The position numbers were made by a program, and so were the translations under genes. From Latrodectus hesperus (lineage: Eukaryota; Arthropoda; Arachnida; Araneae; Theridiidae): a stretch of DNA of 64,000 nucleotides. The DNA lies in NCBI GenBank assembly GCA_037975125.1, contig CM075852.1, forward strand, positions 10,127,300 to 10,191,299, read 5' to 3'. The notes beneath the pieces are model-generated. The model ran no database searches. It was not told where the DNA came from and worked only from the letters and a program-made list of their open reading frames with translations. Positions 26,901 through 40,931 of the stretch are shown one piece after another (within the stretch, counting starts at the first letter, position 1; the number at the start of each line of letters is the position of its first letter).

Positions 26901-27527
26901 AAATTAAATTAAAATGCAATTTTTAATAATTTGCCACATAATTTATTTTCCAAAATTAATTTTACATAATATCTTTTAGACCATAATTTTCAAATATAAA
27001 ATGTAATAATTTGTACAAAATATTTAATACAATTCTGCTTTCAGTCTTAAAATTGATTGATTTAATTTTAAATAGTAACAATATTTCTAATAAAGTTTAA
27101 GTCATATTAGTCCTAAACATGTTTTTCATTTAAATACTTTTTATGAAATTTTTTTCTTTAAGTTCTCATTGATAAAATTGCAGTAGAATCTTTATAAAAT
27201 TAATATTAACATCTTTCTGATGTTACTAAATCCTTTGTCATCTAATGGGTTGCATAACAAGCAATATTTCAGGGGATAGTATTATATTGTAATTATTATT
27301 CATGCTTTACATTTCCTCTCGAATTTAAGAATTGAATAGTAGAAAAACATGCTCCTATAGTTTAAAATAAAAAGAGAAAATTTTAATATTGATTTTTGTG
27401 TGTGTGAAATTTTATATTTCATATATTATGACAAGTTTTAAAACTTAGTTATCAATAAAGTGTTTCTGGCAACATTACCACATTAATTTTTTCGAAACTT
27501 CTAGTTAAGGTTATTACTAATTTAAAA
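23956..27527. other. 3.6-kb AT-rich spacer
   Basis: Extremely AT-rich, with stops in every frame and no transposon ends or RNA genes recognised. Confidence 0.5.
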
Positions 27528-27913
27528 GGGCCGTGGTAGCCAAGGGGTTAGGGTATCGGTCTTCCATCCGGAAGGACGGGGTTCGATTCCCATTGCCGCA
27601 AAAGACCCACCGAGTACATGCGATATACGTGCTCGTTAAATCTGTGGAATCGAAAGTCCTGTGGTCGGTCGTTGAGCAGTTACCATGGGTGCAATAGTCT
27701 GGAGAAATTTACTCCCCCTTCAGATCAATGCCAAAATTGAGGGAGTAGATCCTCTGGTGCTGCCATCTATCGGAGGATTTGAAGAGCAAAAGTCGTACTT
27801 TCACCTTCATGGTGCTCTGATTAAACGAAAGACGCTCCCAATTGCTTAATTCGCATTGCCAAGGCATAGCGAGCTTGGCTTGTCCAAGTGTCATAAGTAA
27901 CAACAACAACAAA
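27528..27913 (+). mobile_element. tRNA-derived SINE, full length, plus strand
   Basis: The head GGGCCGTGGTAGCCAAGGGG is tRNA-like, with an intact A box (27537-27547) and B box (27580-27590). A body shared with the 302-712 copy follows, and the tail is an (AAC)n run ending near 27913. The tail domain (about 27770-27900) is also present in the otherwise different SINE at 48214-48610. A clear target duplication was not found. With both promoter boxes intact this is the best-preserved SINE in the window. The open frame on the opposite strand is incidental. Confidence 0.9.
27537..27590 (+). promoter_or_regulatory. Internal RNA polymerase III promoter (A and B boxes)
   Basis: A box TAGCCAAGGGG at 27537-27547 and B box GGTTCGATTCC at 27580-27590, 32 bases apart, as in tRNA genes. 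The B box is a perfect consensus match. The segment does not fold into a complete tRNA with acceptor stem, so it is called a SINE head, not a tRNA gene. Confidence 0.85.
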
Positions 27914-29830
27914 ATAAAATTTTATAAAAAAGGAAGATGAAAATAAATATATTGATATACGATTGTAAAATAATGATATTTTCAACATGATAAATAATAC
28001 TTAAAAGTAATAACTGACTACTTTACCGAAGTGTATATTAGGATATTAGACTCTTCATACATGAAACGTTTTATACTCTAATACAGTGTAAAGATTAGGA
28101 AACAGTTTTAAATTAAATTTGACTTTTCATTCTAGTGTTATGCTTTTATCAATTAACATAAATAATAGACACAAATTTAGACACAAAATAGAGGATAGTT
28201 TAAAGCGTTGAGTGTTTTTTGTTGAGAATTTTAGTGTCCAACGCCTTAACCGCTTTCTGGAAGGAATTTTCGTAGATAGTGTCAAACATACACACGGCAC
28301 ATGGTTGAAACCTGAAATCTTTCAAGTATCCCATCAAATGGATTTACGCAGGCATTAGGTAAATAGGAATTACAGCGCATGCAGTAAAAAAGTGCATCAT
28401 TTATTTAATTTTGATAGACAGTGGCTGCTGTGGAACCTACTCATAAATGCTCTGAATTGCTCTGTGTCACCATTAGATCAAAGTGAGTTATATAATAAAA
28501 CACTCCTAACCATACAAAATGCAATACCAAGAAAGTCTATACATATTACTTTAAAATTTATTTGGAAGATAACACGTAACACAAAATTTAAATAATTGAA
28601 AGTACACCCTCTTATGAAAGAAGGATAATGACAATATCAGTAATGATTGAGAACTAACATATTTCCCTTTACCTAAATGTGACTAGGGCTCTACCAGTTA
28701 GATGAAAGATTCAGGGTGGGATTCTTTGCCATTTAGAAGCAGAGATCGAGCACAAGACATTGAAAAATTTTATCAGACACTCTCAGCTGTATTACTTCAC
28801 TTTAAGAATATTGTGACCATAAGTAGTTTAACACGCCTTTATAAGAATGGAAAATAATAATGCCTTTACATAACTAGACGTGCTATATTGAAATCAAAAA
28901 TGTGTCCTCATAATTTAGAAGCAAAGGTTAAGCTGATGTATCATTTCACATGGAAGACATTACGTGACTATGGCATATTTTAAGTGCCAAAACTTCCATT
29001 AGTGAAAAAAAAAAAGAATATTCGTTTAAGTCTAGAATCAAAATCACTACCTTTTGATAATATCAGTTGTTAGTGTAACGGTTATAGTCTATGCAATGTA
29101 TCTTAATATAAAATGAAAGAGACGTTGTGGACATATCCTTTTAGTATAACAATCCATGCAGTTTCTTCATACTGCAGTGCTTATCTGGTGTAACAATGGT
29201 TGGTGTATACCAGGCTAGTTGTTGTGCAGGCATGAATCACAAAATTTTGTTTGGCAATAGTTCATGAGAACAAGCAAACAATTCAATATGATAGATAAAA
29301 AAAATCTTAAGCACTGTATACATTGGGTGTCAGTCGTTTTTCAATTGAAATAGGGTTATAGAAAATGCTGAAGGTATGGAAGGACCAATGGCTCCTGTAC
29401 CTTAAAGATATTGCTCTGGATGTTCAGAGCACTTTGAATGCTAAGCATTACCTGTACATTGATCGGCAAAACGTATTCATACTTACTCAATGTAAGAGTG
29501 AAGCCTGATAGAAATGTAAGCCATAATACTGAACGAGGGATAAAAGTGCCAATGTACAATGCAGTTATTTTAGTATCATATTGTCATTGTGCTTCCAGAC
29601 TTGAATCCGACCATGGTGTTTTATTAATCAGAAACGACATTTATCAGTAAAGACAATGTATTTCGATTTCATTGTTTGTGTCCATCATTTATCGCACAAT
29701 TGAAAGCACAAATCTATGTGGCTTTGAGTCAAGGGACAATGAAACAGTGGACACTTTACAGCCACTCCACTTAGTAGTAAATGATTTTGATCAGTACTAG
29801 CAGATACGGAATGATGTGGAACAGACTAAA
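27914..29830. other. Spacer with a moderately GC-richer, unidentified stretch
   Basis: AT-rich to about 28200. From about 28200 to 29830 the composition is more balanced and many stretches look like decayed coding or repeat DNA. Frames are broken and no motif was recognised. Short frames (28392-28595, 29438-29650) have no features. It may be an old transposon. Confidence 0.4.
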
Positions 29831-29841
29831 TCTATTGTAAT

Positions 29842-30726
29842 ATGTTTCAACAACAAGATTTAATATTTATACGGTCTCATTTAGATACCCAAACAGGAGC
29901 AGCATTTGTAGTTTTTGAAGACTCTAATCTACAGCATCAACATCTTATAAAACTATACAAGTATAATTCAGTCTTCCAGGCAGAAGCCCTAGCAATAAAA
30001 GAATCACTGCTTTATTCTATCCAGCATAAATTACAAAGTGTCACAATTTGGACAGACAGTTTATCTTCTCTAATGGCTTTAAATAACCCATTACACAAAT
30101 CCCCAATAATAAGATCCGTTCAAAATTTACTTTTTCACAACCGGAATGTGAACATCCAACTAAGTTCGTTAAGAATCACGGGGAATGAGGCAGCTGATCA
30201 AGTGGCAAAACAAGCAGCAACTCATCCAATTCTTCCTTTGACACCTTTAAAGTGGTCCAGAGCCAGTCTAAAATCAAAAATGATATAGAGCAAAGCTGGC
30301 AATCTCTATGGAATAACTCGCCAAATGATCACCATACAAGAAGGGTAATGCCAAAAAGTTTCATCAGATGTGTTATATTCCAATCCCTATTTAAATTGTA
30401 TCTAAACAAACCATGCGCCTTGCCCCAGCTACTTCCACAGAATTAACAAATCCAGATCTCCATCTTGCATCTGTGGCCAGATTGGTACACTACTGCATTA
30501 TATCAGAGAATGTCCTCAAACCAAAGATTTACATATCAAAAAATCATCTATTCAAACCAACTACCAGTTCCTAAAATTCTGCACAACGAACAACTTCAGA
30601 ACACAAAAATTAATACAATTAATTACTTTCCTCCATGAAAAAGGACTCCAAATGTGTAAAGACCTGGCTGTCCACCAACAGGAGTCTTATAACTCAGAAG
30701 CAGAGTCAACAAATCTCGAAAATTAA
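29842..30726 (+). pseudogene. LINE C-terminal fragment: RNase H domain and CCHC-like finger
   Basis: RNase H would remove template RNA during LINE retrotransposition. Frame one (29842-30288) reads DTQTGAAFVVFEDSNL, FQAEALAIKESLLYSI, VTIWTDSLSSLMAL and LSSLRITGNEAADQVAKQAA. These are the order and motifs of an RNase H domain of I/Jockey-type LINEs (E-A catalytic helix, TDS, GNExAD). The usual TDGS at the N-terminus is replaced by IRS, so that catalytic Asp is lost. A frameshift near 30252-30280 leads to DIEQSWQSLWNNSP (to 30446). A second restores the first frame, giving INKSRSPSCICGQIGTLLHY-IRECP, a C-x-C...H...C finger typical of the LINE C-terminus. The ORF ends at TAA 30724-30726. The reverse transcriptase is absent: this is a 5'-truncated, dead insertion. 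Confidence 0.85.
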
Positions 30727-31570
30727 CTAAATTCTTCAATTCAAGTTACAAACAAACAAACTAATCACCAGCTGTTCAATTTCCAAAATTACTAGTACTT
30801 AGTACATATCTAAATTTCAAGACATGTAAAGTTGAGATGTTTCATTTCATTCCTATAAACTTCTAAATTACATTAACTATAATCAATTTATGTTCGTAAA
30901 TTATGTAAATATTTCAGCTATGCTTACTTAAATTTATTTAGTTCCTGTTAACATTTATTTTTCTGTTTCACTTGATCCTATCGAATTAATTATGTTATTT
31001 TAAATTTGTATTCCGAACTGTGATACAATGATCTACTGCGTAGATCACTGTAGGCTTGAAAGCCTTACTTTTGTAATGCATTCGTCTCTCAAAAATGTAT
31101 CATGCGTTCTGGAGAGCCTCTTAAGGCTCAGGCTCCCAGATTACAGTTCCCAGCGGGCACCAGGTACTCAGTACAGGGTGTCCGACATACTAGACTGAAG
31201 TAAAGGCACAACCTGATAGCCAATTGGTATAGAACAGGGCCTCTTCTTCTCATTGTCTGTCTGTTTTATGTTTCAAGTAGCAGGTTGGGTATCCATTACT
31301 AATATGCGCACAATATGCCTATTATCAAAGTCTGTGGCTGTAACGAGATGATTGCTATCGTTACAGTCATTACATCCTCCTGCATCCAGCGATTACAAAT
31401 CCGCGTCATTTACTTGTTTCGTACAGCCCGATCTCTGATTTACGTGATGGATAATCCGCAACTCTATTTGGTTGCTATACTTTGGTTGAAGTCAGGAACT
31501 TGCTTGAAAGATTTTCGATATCTTTCAAGAAGCTTATTTAAACAACTTACCACTCGCAGTTCTTAGAGCT
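30727..31570 (+). other. Probable LINE 3' untranslated region and adjoining GC-richer sequence
   Basis: Sequence after the LINE stop stays less AT-biased to about 31570, with direct and inverted motifs such as GATCTACTGCGTAGATC (31030-31046, an almost perfect palindrome). No poly-A end or target duplication was identified, so the 3' boundary is unknown. The frame 31315-31566 has no recognised motif. Confidence 0.4.
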
Positions 31571-34500
31571 TAGGAAAAAATCCTATGAATAAACAACTGC
31601 CGTACTTCAAAAGTCAGTAATCTCTCTCCTTTTATATAGCACTTGCCGGAGGTACTTCAATTGCTGTAATATGGTGTTTGGAACGTCAATTATTTGCATA
31701 TTCCATCACGGTATGCTGTAAATTTCACATAAATTGAATACCAACTACAAAATGATACATTTTGAGTAGCCCACAGTGTATTTAGAAAAACTTTACTGAT
31801 CTATAAATTTAAAAAATCTATTCATGTTTTTCGGAGTTTGTAGCTTCAAATAGACACAATGAAGTATTTGTTAATGCTGTAATTCATGATACCTTGGAAA
31901 AACTATAATCACTTTTATTACTGAAACTTTTCAAATTTATATTTTTATTATACTAACGTCTAAAAACAGATGTGCATAAGAGCATTTTTAGTGTGATATG
32001 TATGTATTTATACAGTAGGTGTGTTTAAGGTTGATAATATTATATAATAAATAAATACATAAAAATTTACGACTACTCGTAGTTTTTAGAGCTACAAAGA
32101 AGCCATTAGCTTAAAAGTATTTCAGTTTAAACTGATTACTTCTTGATGCCAGAAACTGCAATATTTATGGCTCATTTTTTTAAATGCGCCAAACAGAAAT
32201 CGCCATGTTTAAAAATGATTGAAAGAAGAAAAAGCGTAAAAGGAAGATACAATGATTTTGTCTTTCTGATGGAAAACATTTTCGAGTAAAATCAAATAAA
32301 TAGTAGGGCAATCGTTGCACACACAAATATATGTTCAGTGCTAGCTGCAGAAGAAATGCAATTTAATTTTTTAAAACTGTTAAAATGTATTTGTCCCCAT
32401 TAAATTGTGTGTACTTTATCTTTTTTGAGATGATGCAGTTATAAAATTGAATGGTCTCTTAAAATATTGAACATTATTATAAAATGTGTATTAAATTTAT
32501 TCATTTATTTTAACATAGTGAAATCTGTCTGTTACTTAAGTTCGGATGATATTAAATTAAAATGGTTTTTGATGCATTTAATTAATGATTTACATTTGTA
32601 TGGTAGTATCTTTAAGATTTAATTTAATAAAAATGAAATATATCATCGCTTTCTATAAATTTATGTATTTAAATTCCCTTGTATTTTCAGCGAAACACAC
32701 GTTTTTTAAATAATTTTATTTACCGAACATTATAATCATTTTTAGATTAAATTTAAGTCGTTATTGTTTAATCTTAAATTACACTTTTGAACAAGTACTA
32801 AAACACAATTTTTAAAACTAATATTTTTTTAGATTTACATAAATTAGAATGTTATGAAATATCAATTATTAGAACTACTGAATTAACTAGTTAATATACA
32901 ACATTTATTATCAATTCAGTAACTCATAGAAATTCATGTAAATTAAAAATGAAATGAACGAAAACTAGAAAAATATTGTATTGAGAAAAAAATGTCCTTT
33001 GTGATAAACACACTATGCATAAATTTTGTTTCCTTAATGACAATCTCTAAAAGATTTAGAAACTTTAAATTTATTGACATTCTATTAAGTTGAGATACTT
33101 AAATTCACATATAAATATTTCCATATACATTAAAAATATGCATCTATGTTTATATGAAAATAAAATAAAAAAGTTGCCAAAATTTTAGCATTCGTTTCAG
33201 TTAATGAAGTAAGATATTAGTATTTATTTTAATCATATACTAAGATTTATTAAGTAAATAAAATGAATTATTCATATAGTTTATTTTTTTATAAATATAT
33301 CAAATTATATATATAATTATTACTCATTTTATTTTTTCATAATTTAACGGAGACGCGATGCAAATACAGAAAATACTGCGTACACGTTCAGAAAAATTTC
33401 AGTAGTTATCAGTAGTTAAAATATGTAGTTCAAGCTAATCTTGGTGTTTCGAAATAATACGTTCTTTACACTTTAAATTTACGATAATTCAACGTAGTTG
33501 ATAATTCATAACATTCTGCATAACAGAGTTCTGAGAACGATTTGAGAAGTCCCTTAATTTAAAAATGCAATATTAACAATTGTATTTCAAAAGTGCGAAG
33601 GATATTTCCCTTATATATAAGAAAATTAAGTTATCATAAAAATAAATATTAAAAAATAAGCAAAATATTTGAATTTTTAAACATTTTTTTAAATTTTACC
33701 AAGAATTAATATGTTTATAATGCTTTTATAATAATAAATATTATTATAACATAAAATCACTGTAAAAGGCACATTTTTTTAAATTTTATAATTTCTTTGA
33801 AGTTTGCTTGTGTTTTTAGATGTTTTTAGAACTTTTTTAAAATATGACTCTTAAAAAACATTTTATTTTAATATGCTGTATAGCTTAAATTTAAGACCAT
33901 ATTTCCTTTTAAAATATGCATTTTGAAACAATTTGAGCAACATTTGATTTAACAAATATTAGTTGAATTGTTATAAATAAACTGAAATTAAATTCATTTA
34001 TGTACTTTATCTAAATGTGTAAGTTTCTTAATCTAAATGTTAAGTTTTGTGTTCCTTTTACGTATATAATTTAATATCTAAAAATTTAAATTAATGTAGA
34101 AAGTTTATCAAAATATTTAAAAAAGGTAAAATGCAAGGTTTTAAATTTCAATTCTCTTCCTTCGTTTCTTAATAAACAAACCAAACTTCTGTGATCTCCA
34201 TATAAATTATTTATTAAATTATCTATTAAATCGATTTAAATTTATTCTTTCTGAAATAATTGTTTTCATTTTTCTTTCATTATAAATTTTCTTGTTTAAA
34301 AAGAAATTAAAAAAGCACTCACCAAAATTTAGACATTTTATTACATTTTGTAATTCAGAATATATTTTTATTAAGAACATTGATATTTTAGTCCCAAGAA
34401 AAATTAGAAAAATTAATTATTTATTTTATTTTTATTATTAAACTTTAAAAAAATTTTCTACAGGTATAATTATTTTACAAATACATTGAACATGTTTATT

Positions 34501-37500
34501 CCAGTGAAATTTTAATTGACATATACAACCTTTATAAGATTGCATTTTAGATTACTATAAATATTTGTCAGAGATCAAAAATCTGTCCAAAATTCTTTAT
34601 TACGTCCATCATATTTTAGTAAGAAAATTGCATATAAATTCAGTCTATGATAAAATATTTTTTTAAATATTACTCAAACAATGTAAATCATAAGTATCCC
34701 ATTTTACTCTGCTAAAAACTCTCAAAAAGTATTTTCTCCACAATCACTGTCAATGGAAAAATATTGAATGGTAAATAAAATTTTAATACGAATAAAACTT
34801 CATTGAGAAATATTAATTTAAATATTAAAAACACCTTTAAATTTTTGCAGAAAATTTAGATATTTTTCTTATTAATTTAACATAACATAGTTATGTTAAA
34901 TTAATGTATTTATATAAAAATATTGATTTAGTACCAAGTTAAAGAAAAATACTTACCTATTGCTTAAAAAAATTCTAAAAATACTAAAACAAATTACAAG
35001 AGTTCGAAAGATTATCATAATTTAAATCACGAAATTATTTTAGAGCAAAAATTTTGTCAACTTATTAATATTTATGAAGAATTACTGAATCTCAAAAGCT
35101 ATTTGTGAATTTAATTATATTTTGATTATAATACCACAGTTATGAGAAAAAATTATGGAATTGAAATATTTTTGCTTACATTTACAAAAGTTAAAGGAAT
35201 AACAAGTATAAGTTAAAAGTTATTATTTATTCTTGTGGTTCATTCATTTTAATGAATTCAAATATACATAATTTTTACTTTACATCAATGTTTGTAAACA
35301 TTATTGGTTTTTTTTTAAATAAAATTATTAATTATGTTTACTGTTCTTTGAAATGCATTTAATACATTAGAATTAACTCATAAATGTATGCTATGGGCTG
35401 TTAATTATTTTAGCAGCAAATTAATTTTCCAATGAATATTATATATATTTATAAAATTTATTGAGAAAAATACTTTGAAGATAAATTAAGAAATAGTCTT
35501 TAAACGTTATATTTCAGTAAAGAAAATAAATCAATTTGTTATTATTAAAAATAATTATTTTTGGCAAATGTTTTTCATTTAAATTTTTCCTTAATTTTCA
35601 ATTTTTAATCCAGAGAAAATAACAATTTATACTTTAAATTAGTTAAGTATTTGCAGAAAACAGTGTTTTAAATGAAAGTAATTATCAGGGACTAATTGCA
35701 ATAGTTTAAATATATGATTCTGGCATTAATTTATAATTATATGATAATATTTATACTTATAGATATGTGTTCTAACTCTTTAAAAGAACACGCAATTTAT
35801 TGTAACCAGAAATAAATCATAAATAAAATTATTTCTTCAAAAAGTAACCGTAGAACTTTTTAAAACAAATATAGGCATTTTTCTTATTTCACCAGTATAT
35901 AAACATTATATAAAATTACTGAGCATGCTTATATAAAGCTGTTTAGTAGAAAAAGTATTCTTTGAAAAAATAAAAAATTATTGCAGTCAGATTTTTTATA
36001 AAAAAATAAAATTCAAACCATATTTCTAGAAATACTCTTATGGGATTTTACATTGTAAACCAATTCAGTCAGAAACTAGTTAAGTTTCTACTACCGAAAA
36101 TATTTTATTAAACTGGTTTGGACACTTTTATTTTCTTTCAGCAATTGTTTTATATTTGTTATTAAATTCATTTCATTTTAAGACGTCTCCCCTTTTTATT
36201 CACAATGCTATATTTTAGGTAATTTAATTTAATTTTTAAATTTGCGGGTACTATAAGTTCATCTACATAATACTATATAATTTATGCTTTGTTTGTTATG
36301 GCTTTTCTGAAAATTATTCATACTTTTTAAAACTTTATCAAAATTATAAATTCACATTCAATGTGATTGTTTTTTCCTTTTTTTGTATTCAAATACGAAA
36401 TTTCTAAAACATTTTTCTGAAAAATTTATGAAATTTGTACGAGTTTCATAATATAATTAATAGTTTCACTTGAATAATTTTAATTTTTCCTGAATAAATT
36501 TCCATCAAATAAATTAGTTGTATTCCTTGTAAAGTACAATAATGAGCTTTAGTACATATGAGGCTATCAAGTGTTTTGGACAACGCTTAGTGCATAGTCT
36601 GATTGTCTTAAGCTGTTTAATAAGGCATTTCAATGACCTCTGAGTAAACTGTAAGAAATCTTCTCATGGATAATGGACCGTATTTACGTGTCACAGTAAA
36701 GAAACCCAGGAAAGCATAAACTTCTACCCTGACAGGTGTACATGCTTAAGCTCAACATCCATCCTTCATTTCTTAAAAAGTTGGATATTGAATCTTTTAG
36801 TATTTGTAAGAAATCAATATTGAAAATAAATGACACACTAATTTAACTTTGTATCTTAAATAGCCATTGAAGAAACTCCTCTAAGACATTCCATACATAA
36901 CACCTTCTGAAATATAGCTGTTTTTTTCTTTTTTGTGTAAAAATCCCTTTATATAAATATTTAAAAGAATTCTGCATTAACTAAAATAATTTAGCTTTTT
37001 ATTTTAAGACACAGGAAATCTTAGTAAATAAATTAAATTTCATAATGTATACAACCCCCATACGGGTAGAAATTCTAAGGTTTTTAGAAAGAAATGCTCG
37101 GCTCAAAGTGTTCCATTCATTGAAATCACAAAAGACTGGATTTAATATAAAAAAGTAAACTACATTAGTTAATTTGATTTTATAATCTATTTTTTAAAGC
37201 AAATTAAGATTACTTTCTGTTTCGGAAACTTAATAATAACTTTTAAGCAAAGCATAACAATATTTTTATATTTTCAAACAAAACATAAGTATGTTATTAT
37301 CAGGAGTTAAGAATTTCTTCCTTGTATTAAGATTTTAAATTATTGGAGTAAACATCAATCTTCTATAATGAAAAGTTTTTAAAAGTTTGATCTATATTAC
37401 ATTTTCAATACCCTTATGTCTATATTATGAAGAGTTTGTATATATACAAGAACTTAAGTCAAATTTTAAAACTTAGATCAAGATCTGAAATATATATTTG

Positions 37501-40500
37501 CCATTTAGGCTATTGAACAATAAATAGTAATCATTTCTGGCAATGTCTTACGGAATATGATGTATAGTACCAAAAAGAATTTCTTTTTGTCCGATGAAAT
37601 TTTTTTATGGAGTAACTAAGGATAACTGTCAGATTGTGTTGTTTGATGAGTAATCCCAAATGAGTTACTTCATCGAAGCATTACTTTTTATCAAAGTTAT
37701 ATAACATATGTTTTCTGAGAAAGTAATTATTCTCATATTTTCTGATAGGCGCAATGTCATTTAATTCATTTGTATAAAGAAATTTCATAAATAAATTTTA
37801 TATACTCAGTTTCTAATGCAATTGTGTAAAGTTTAATAAATAAATATTTAAGCCTTTTACAAATTAATATTTTTGAGATAAATTTTGATATTTTAGAATT
37901 TAAAAATTAAAAATTACTGGAATTAACATACATAAAACCGTTTTCAGATACAAAATATTAATTTTGAAAAATTGTGTGATTGTAATTATTCAGAATTCCC
38001 TTAAAGTTGTAAATACTAATTGAATCAGTTACCAAGTTAAAATAGGACGTATGTGAAAGAATCAAGAATAAAATGTTCCACTTCCATTATTCATAAGAGA
38101 TATTGAATTAGCTCTAACTATTATTATTGAATATTTCTCTAAGAAGTCAAATGTTTTACCGCTTGACAGTGGCTTATCCTTAACAATAATAATTATAAAT
38201 CTACCATAAATATCTTAAACTAATAAATCCATTATTATATTATTAAAAGTTTTATATTAATACAATAAATTCAGTGATAGATTACACCATTGTGGTAAGA
38301 TGATAAAAAAATACTTGAAATTAAGTATGTTCTATTTAAAGTGTTAAATTGAATTCTTACATGAATTATAGGGATTTAATAAACATAAACTATGTAAATT
38401 AAACCACATAATTTATTTGATATATTTTTCTATCCATATGAAATAAAATAAATAAACTTTCCAATTTATTTTAAAATATTTAAACTTACTTTACTTAATT
38501 TTTTTATCTATAAATCTAAAAGAAATACTGTTTTCTTTTTGTTATAACGTATAAAAATTGAGAAAAAATAAATGTCTTAATGAAAAAATTATACAAACTC
38601 ATAATTTAAAAAATATTCATTTAAAGAAGATAATGTTTCTACAAAGTTTGATTACAATATGTAAATTATATATTTAGAAAACAATGATGTGTTTGCGATT
38701 AAAGGAAATATATTGCATGTCGGTTTTCTAAAAAATAAAATATTTATTTTTCATATTATTTCATGAATCCTAATTAGTTGTAATTAGTAATTAGCAGGTA
38801 TCAGGCATATTAATAAAATGCATTGTCTATTTAACTTGAATTTCTCGATTTACGAACTGAATAACATAATTTATTTTTATTAATTTGGTTATTTTAAATT
38901 CACATTACATTGCAAGCTGAAATTAATTTTTAACAAATAATAAAACACTGAATTATTTCTGTATTTTAAATAAGAGTTTCTTTACCAGCATGTTAAGATT
39001 TCAAGATTTTATTACAAAATTCTTTCACTATAAAGAAAAACACCAAAAGTTTATTAATAGTTTGAATGAGATTCAGTTTATAGCAAATTATATTTCTATA
39101 TTTCAGATGTAAATTTTTTGATTTAAATTAAGTTTTTAATTTCAATTTGTAATTAGTTCTGCATCAGTTTCAATAAAATTTGATTACTAGTAATGTATAT
39201 GTATCGTCTATTAAATGTGAAAATTATCAATAGAAACAATGTCTGGGAAATATTTGACGTATTACTTTATAAATTTTTTCTTAAGTGATGCATACATAAT
39301 TAATTTTTTGTTCTAAAAACAGAAAAAAATTTTATTTGTGTGTATGACTTAGAAAATTAAAGTTAATATATATGAAAATTCTGAAGTGAAATGTGTAAAC
39401 TAATAATATTTTCCTTTGCACATAAAATGTTTTGAATAAGAAAGACGAAGAGAAATCAATTTCCATAAAATCAGCATGGAAAAATATTAATCTTAATAGT
39501 TATTTCAATAATATCCTTTTATATGTTAATTAAATACCTGACCAATAAATTAGATATTCGCTTATAAACATATTTTGAATAATGATAATACATAACGAAT
39601 AAAAGAATTTACATATTTTAACTAAACCATATTTATATTTTCCTTGAATTTCTGAGTCATGTGTATTTTATATTAATTTTAACAATAAACATATTAAGTT
39701 AACAGCTGAATATATAAGATATATTAAATTAAAAAAATATATTCATATTAAATTTTAAAATATTAATCAAACTGCGTATCCTTTAACAAAGAACAATGAC
39801 TATACTTTAAACGAATTTAATTATAGTAAATTTAATACCCAAGTAAAATAGTAGCTTTGTCCATTCAAATTTTGACAGATAAATTTGATTTAAGTTGGAA
39901 ATATAAAAAATATAATATCAAATACAAACTATAAACATTTTACTTCAATAGTATATTTTAAATTTATTGCGATATAACATGAAAAACATTTTTACGATTA
40001 GATTTCATAGCTGTATAATTCAACGAAAAATTACTTTTATTTCTCTGAAAACATTTACGAGAAATGTTCTTCTACCTAAATCAACTTTCCTTCACTTTTT
40101 TTCTAAAAAAAGAAAGGTCACTGAAGGAGAAAAATGTGTTTCCGTTTCTTATTATTTTACAAAATTTGATTTACCTTGAAACTTTTTCCCCATCATAATT
40201 TTGTTTTATATTTGTTCCATTTCAGAGAACACATTATTTCTAAGAAAAAAAAGGTTATCTCTAGAATCATTTTCTATTTTTTACAAAACTTGTATGAATA
40301 TTAAGCTTTAAAAACTGAGCAAAAGAGCATAGTGCATGAAATTACATACTTTATTTTTTGGATTTTATATGTTACCTTAAAGAATAAAAGGAAAGTTTTT
40401 AATGGTTTAAATGAATGCTCTTACAAATGACTGACTCTGTTTACGATTTAAAAATTCCTTTAAGGTTATTGAATAATGCATTGAAATATTTTTTATTATG

Positions 40501-40696
40501 TTATGCATCAGTAACATAACAATCACTTCAGCATGCTTAACATACATTTCAAAATTTACTAAATGCTACTTCATTTGGATTTCGTTTTTGACTAAATATA
40601 TTTTCTGTATATTATTTTCTACGACATATTTTAACACAGAGATAAAAGATTTTATTAAAAAAATTATCGTTTGAGGAAAAAATTCAAAATATTATT

Positions 40697-40700
<4 letters not shown>
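31571..40700. other. 9-kb AT-rich desert
   Basis: Long AT-rich stretch. Slightly GC-richer islands near 31571-31760 and 36540-36780 have no open frame or motif I recognise. The only discrete structure is a palindrome at 34871-34905. Small frames such as 39967-40179 look like chance. Confidence 0.5.
34871..34905. repeat. Perfect 16-bp inverted repeat with 3-bp spacer
   Basis: ATTAATTTAACATAAC (34871-34886), spacer ATA, and its exact reverse complement (34890-34905). Confidence 0.95.

Positions 40701-40931
<231 letters not shown>

Noticed and set aside
27528..27600. A genuine tRNA gene
   Set aside because: The A and B boxes are good, but there is no matching acceptor stem, and the head is fused to a repeated body with an (AAC)n tail, so it is a SINE.
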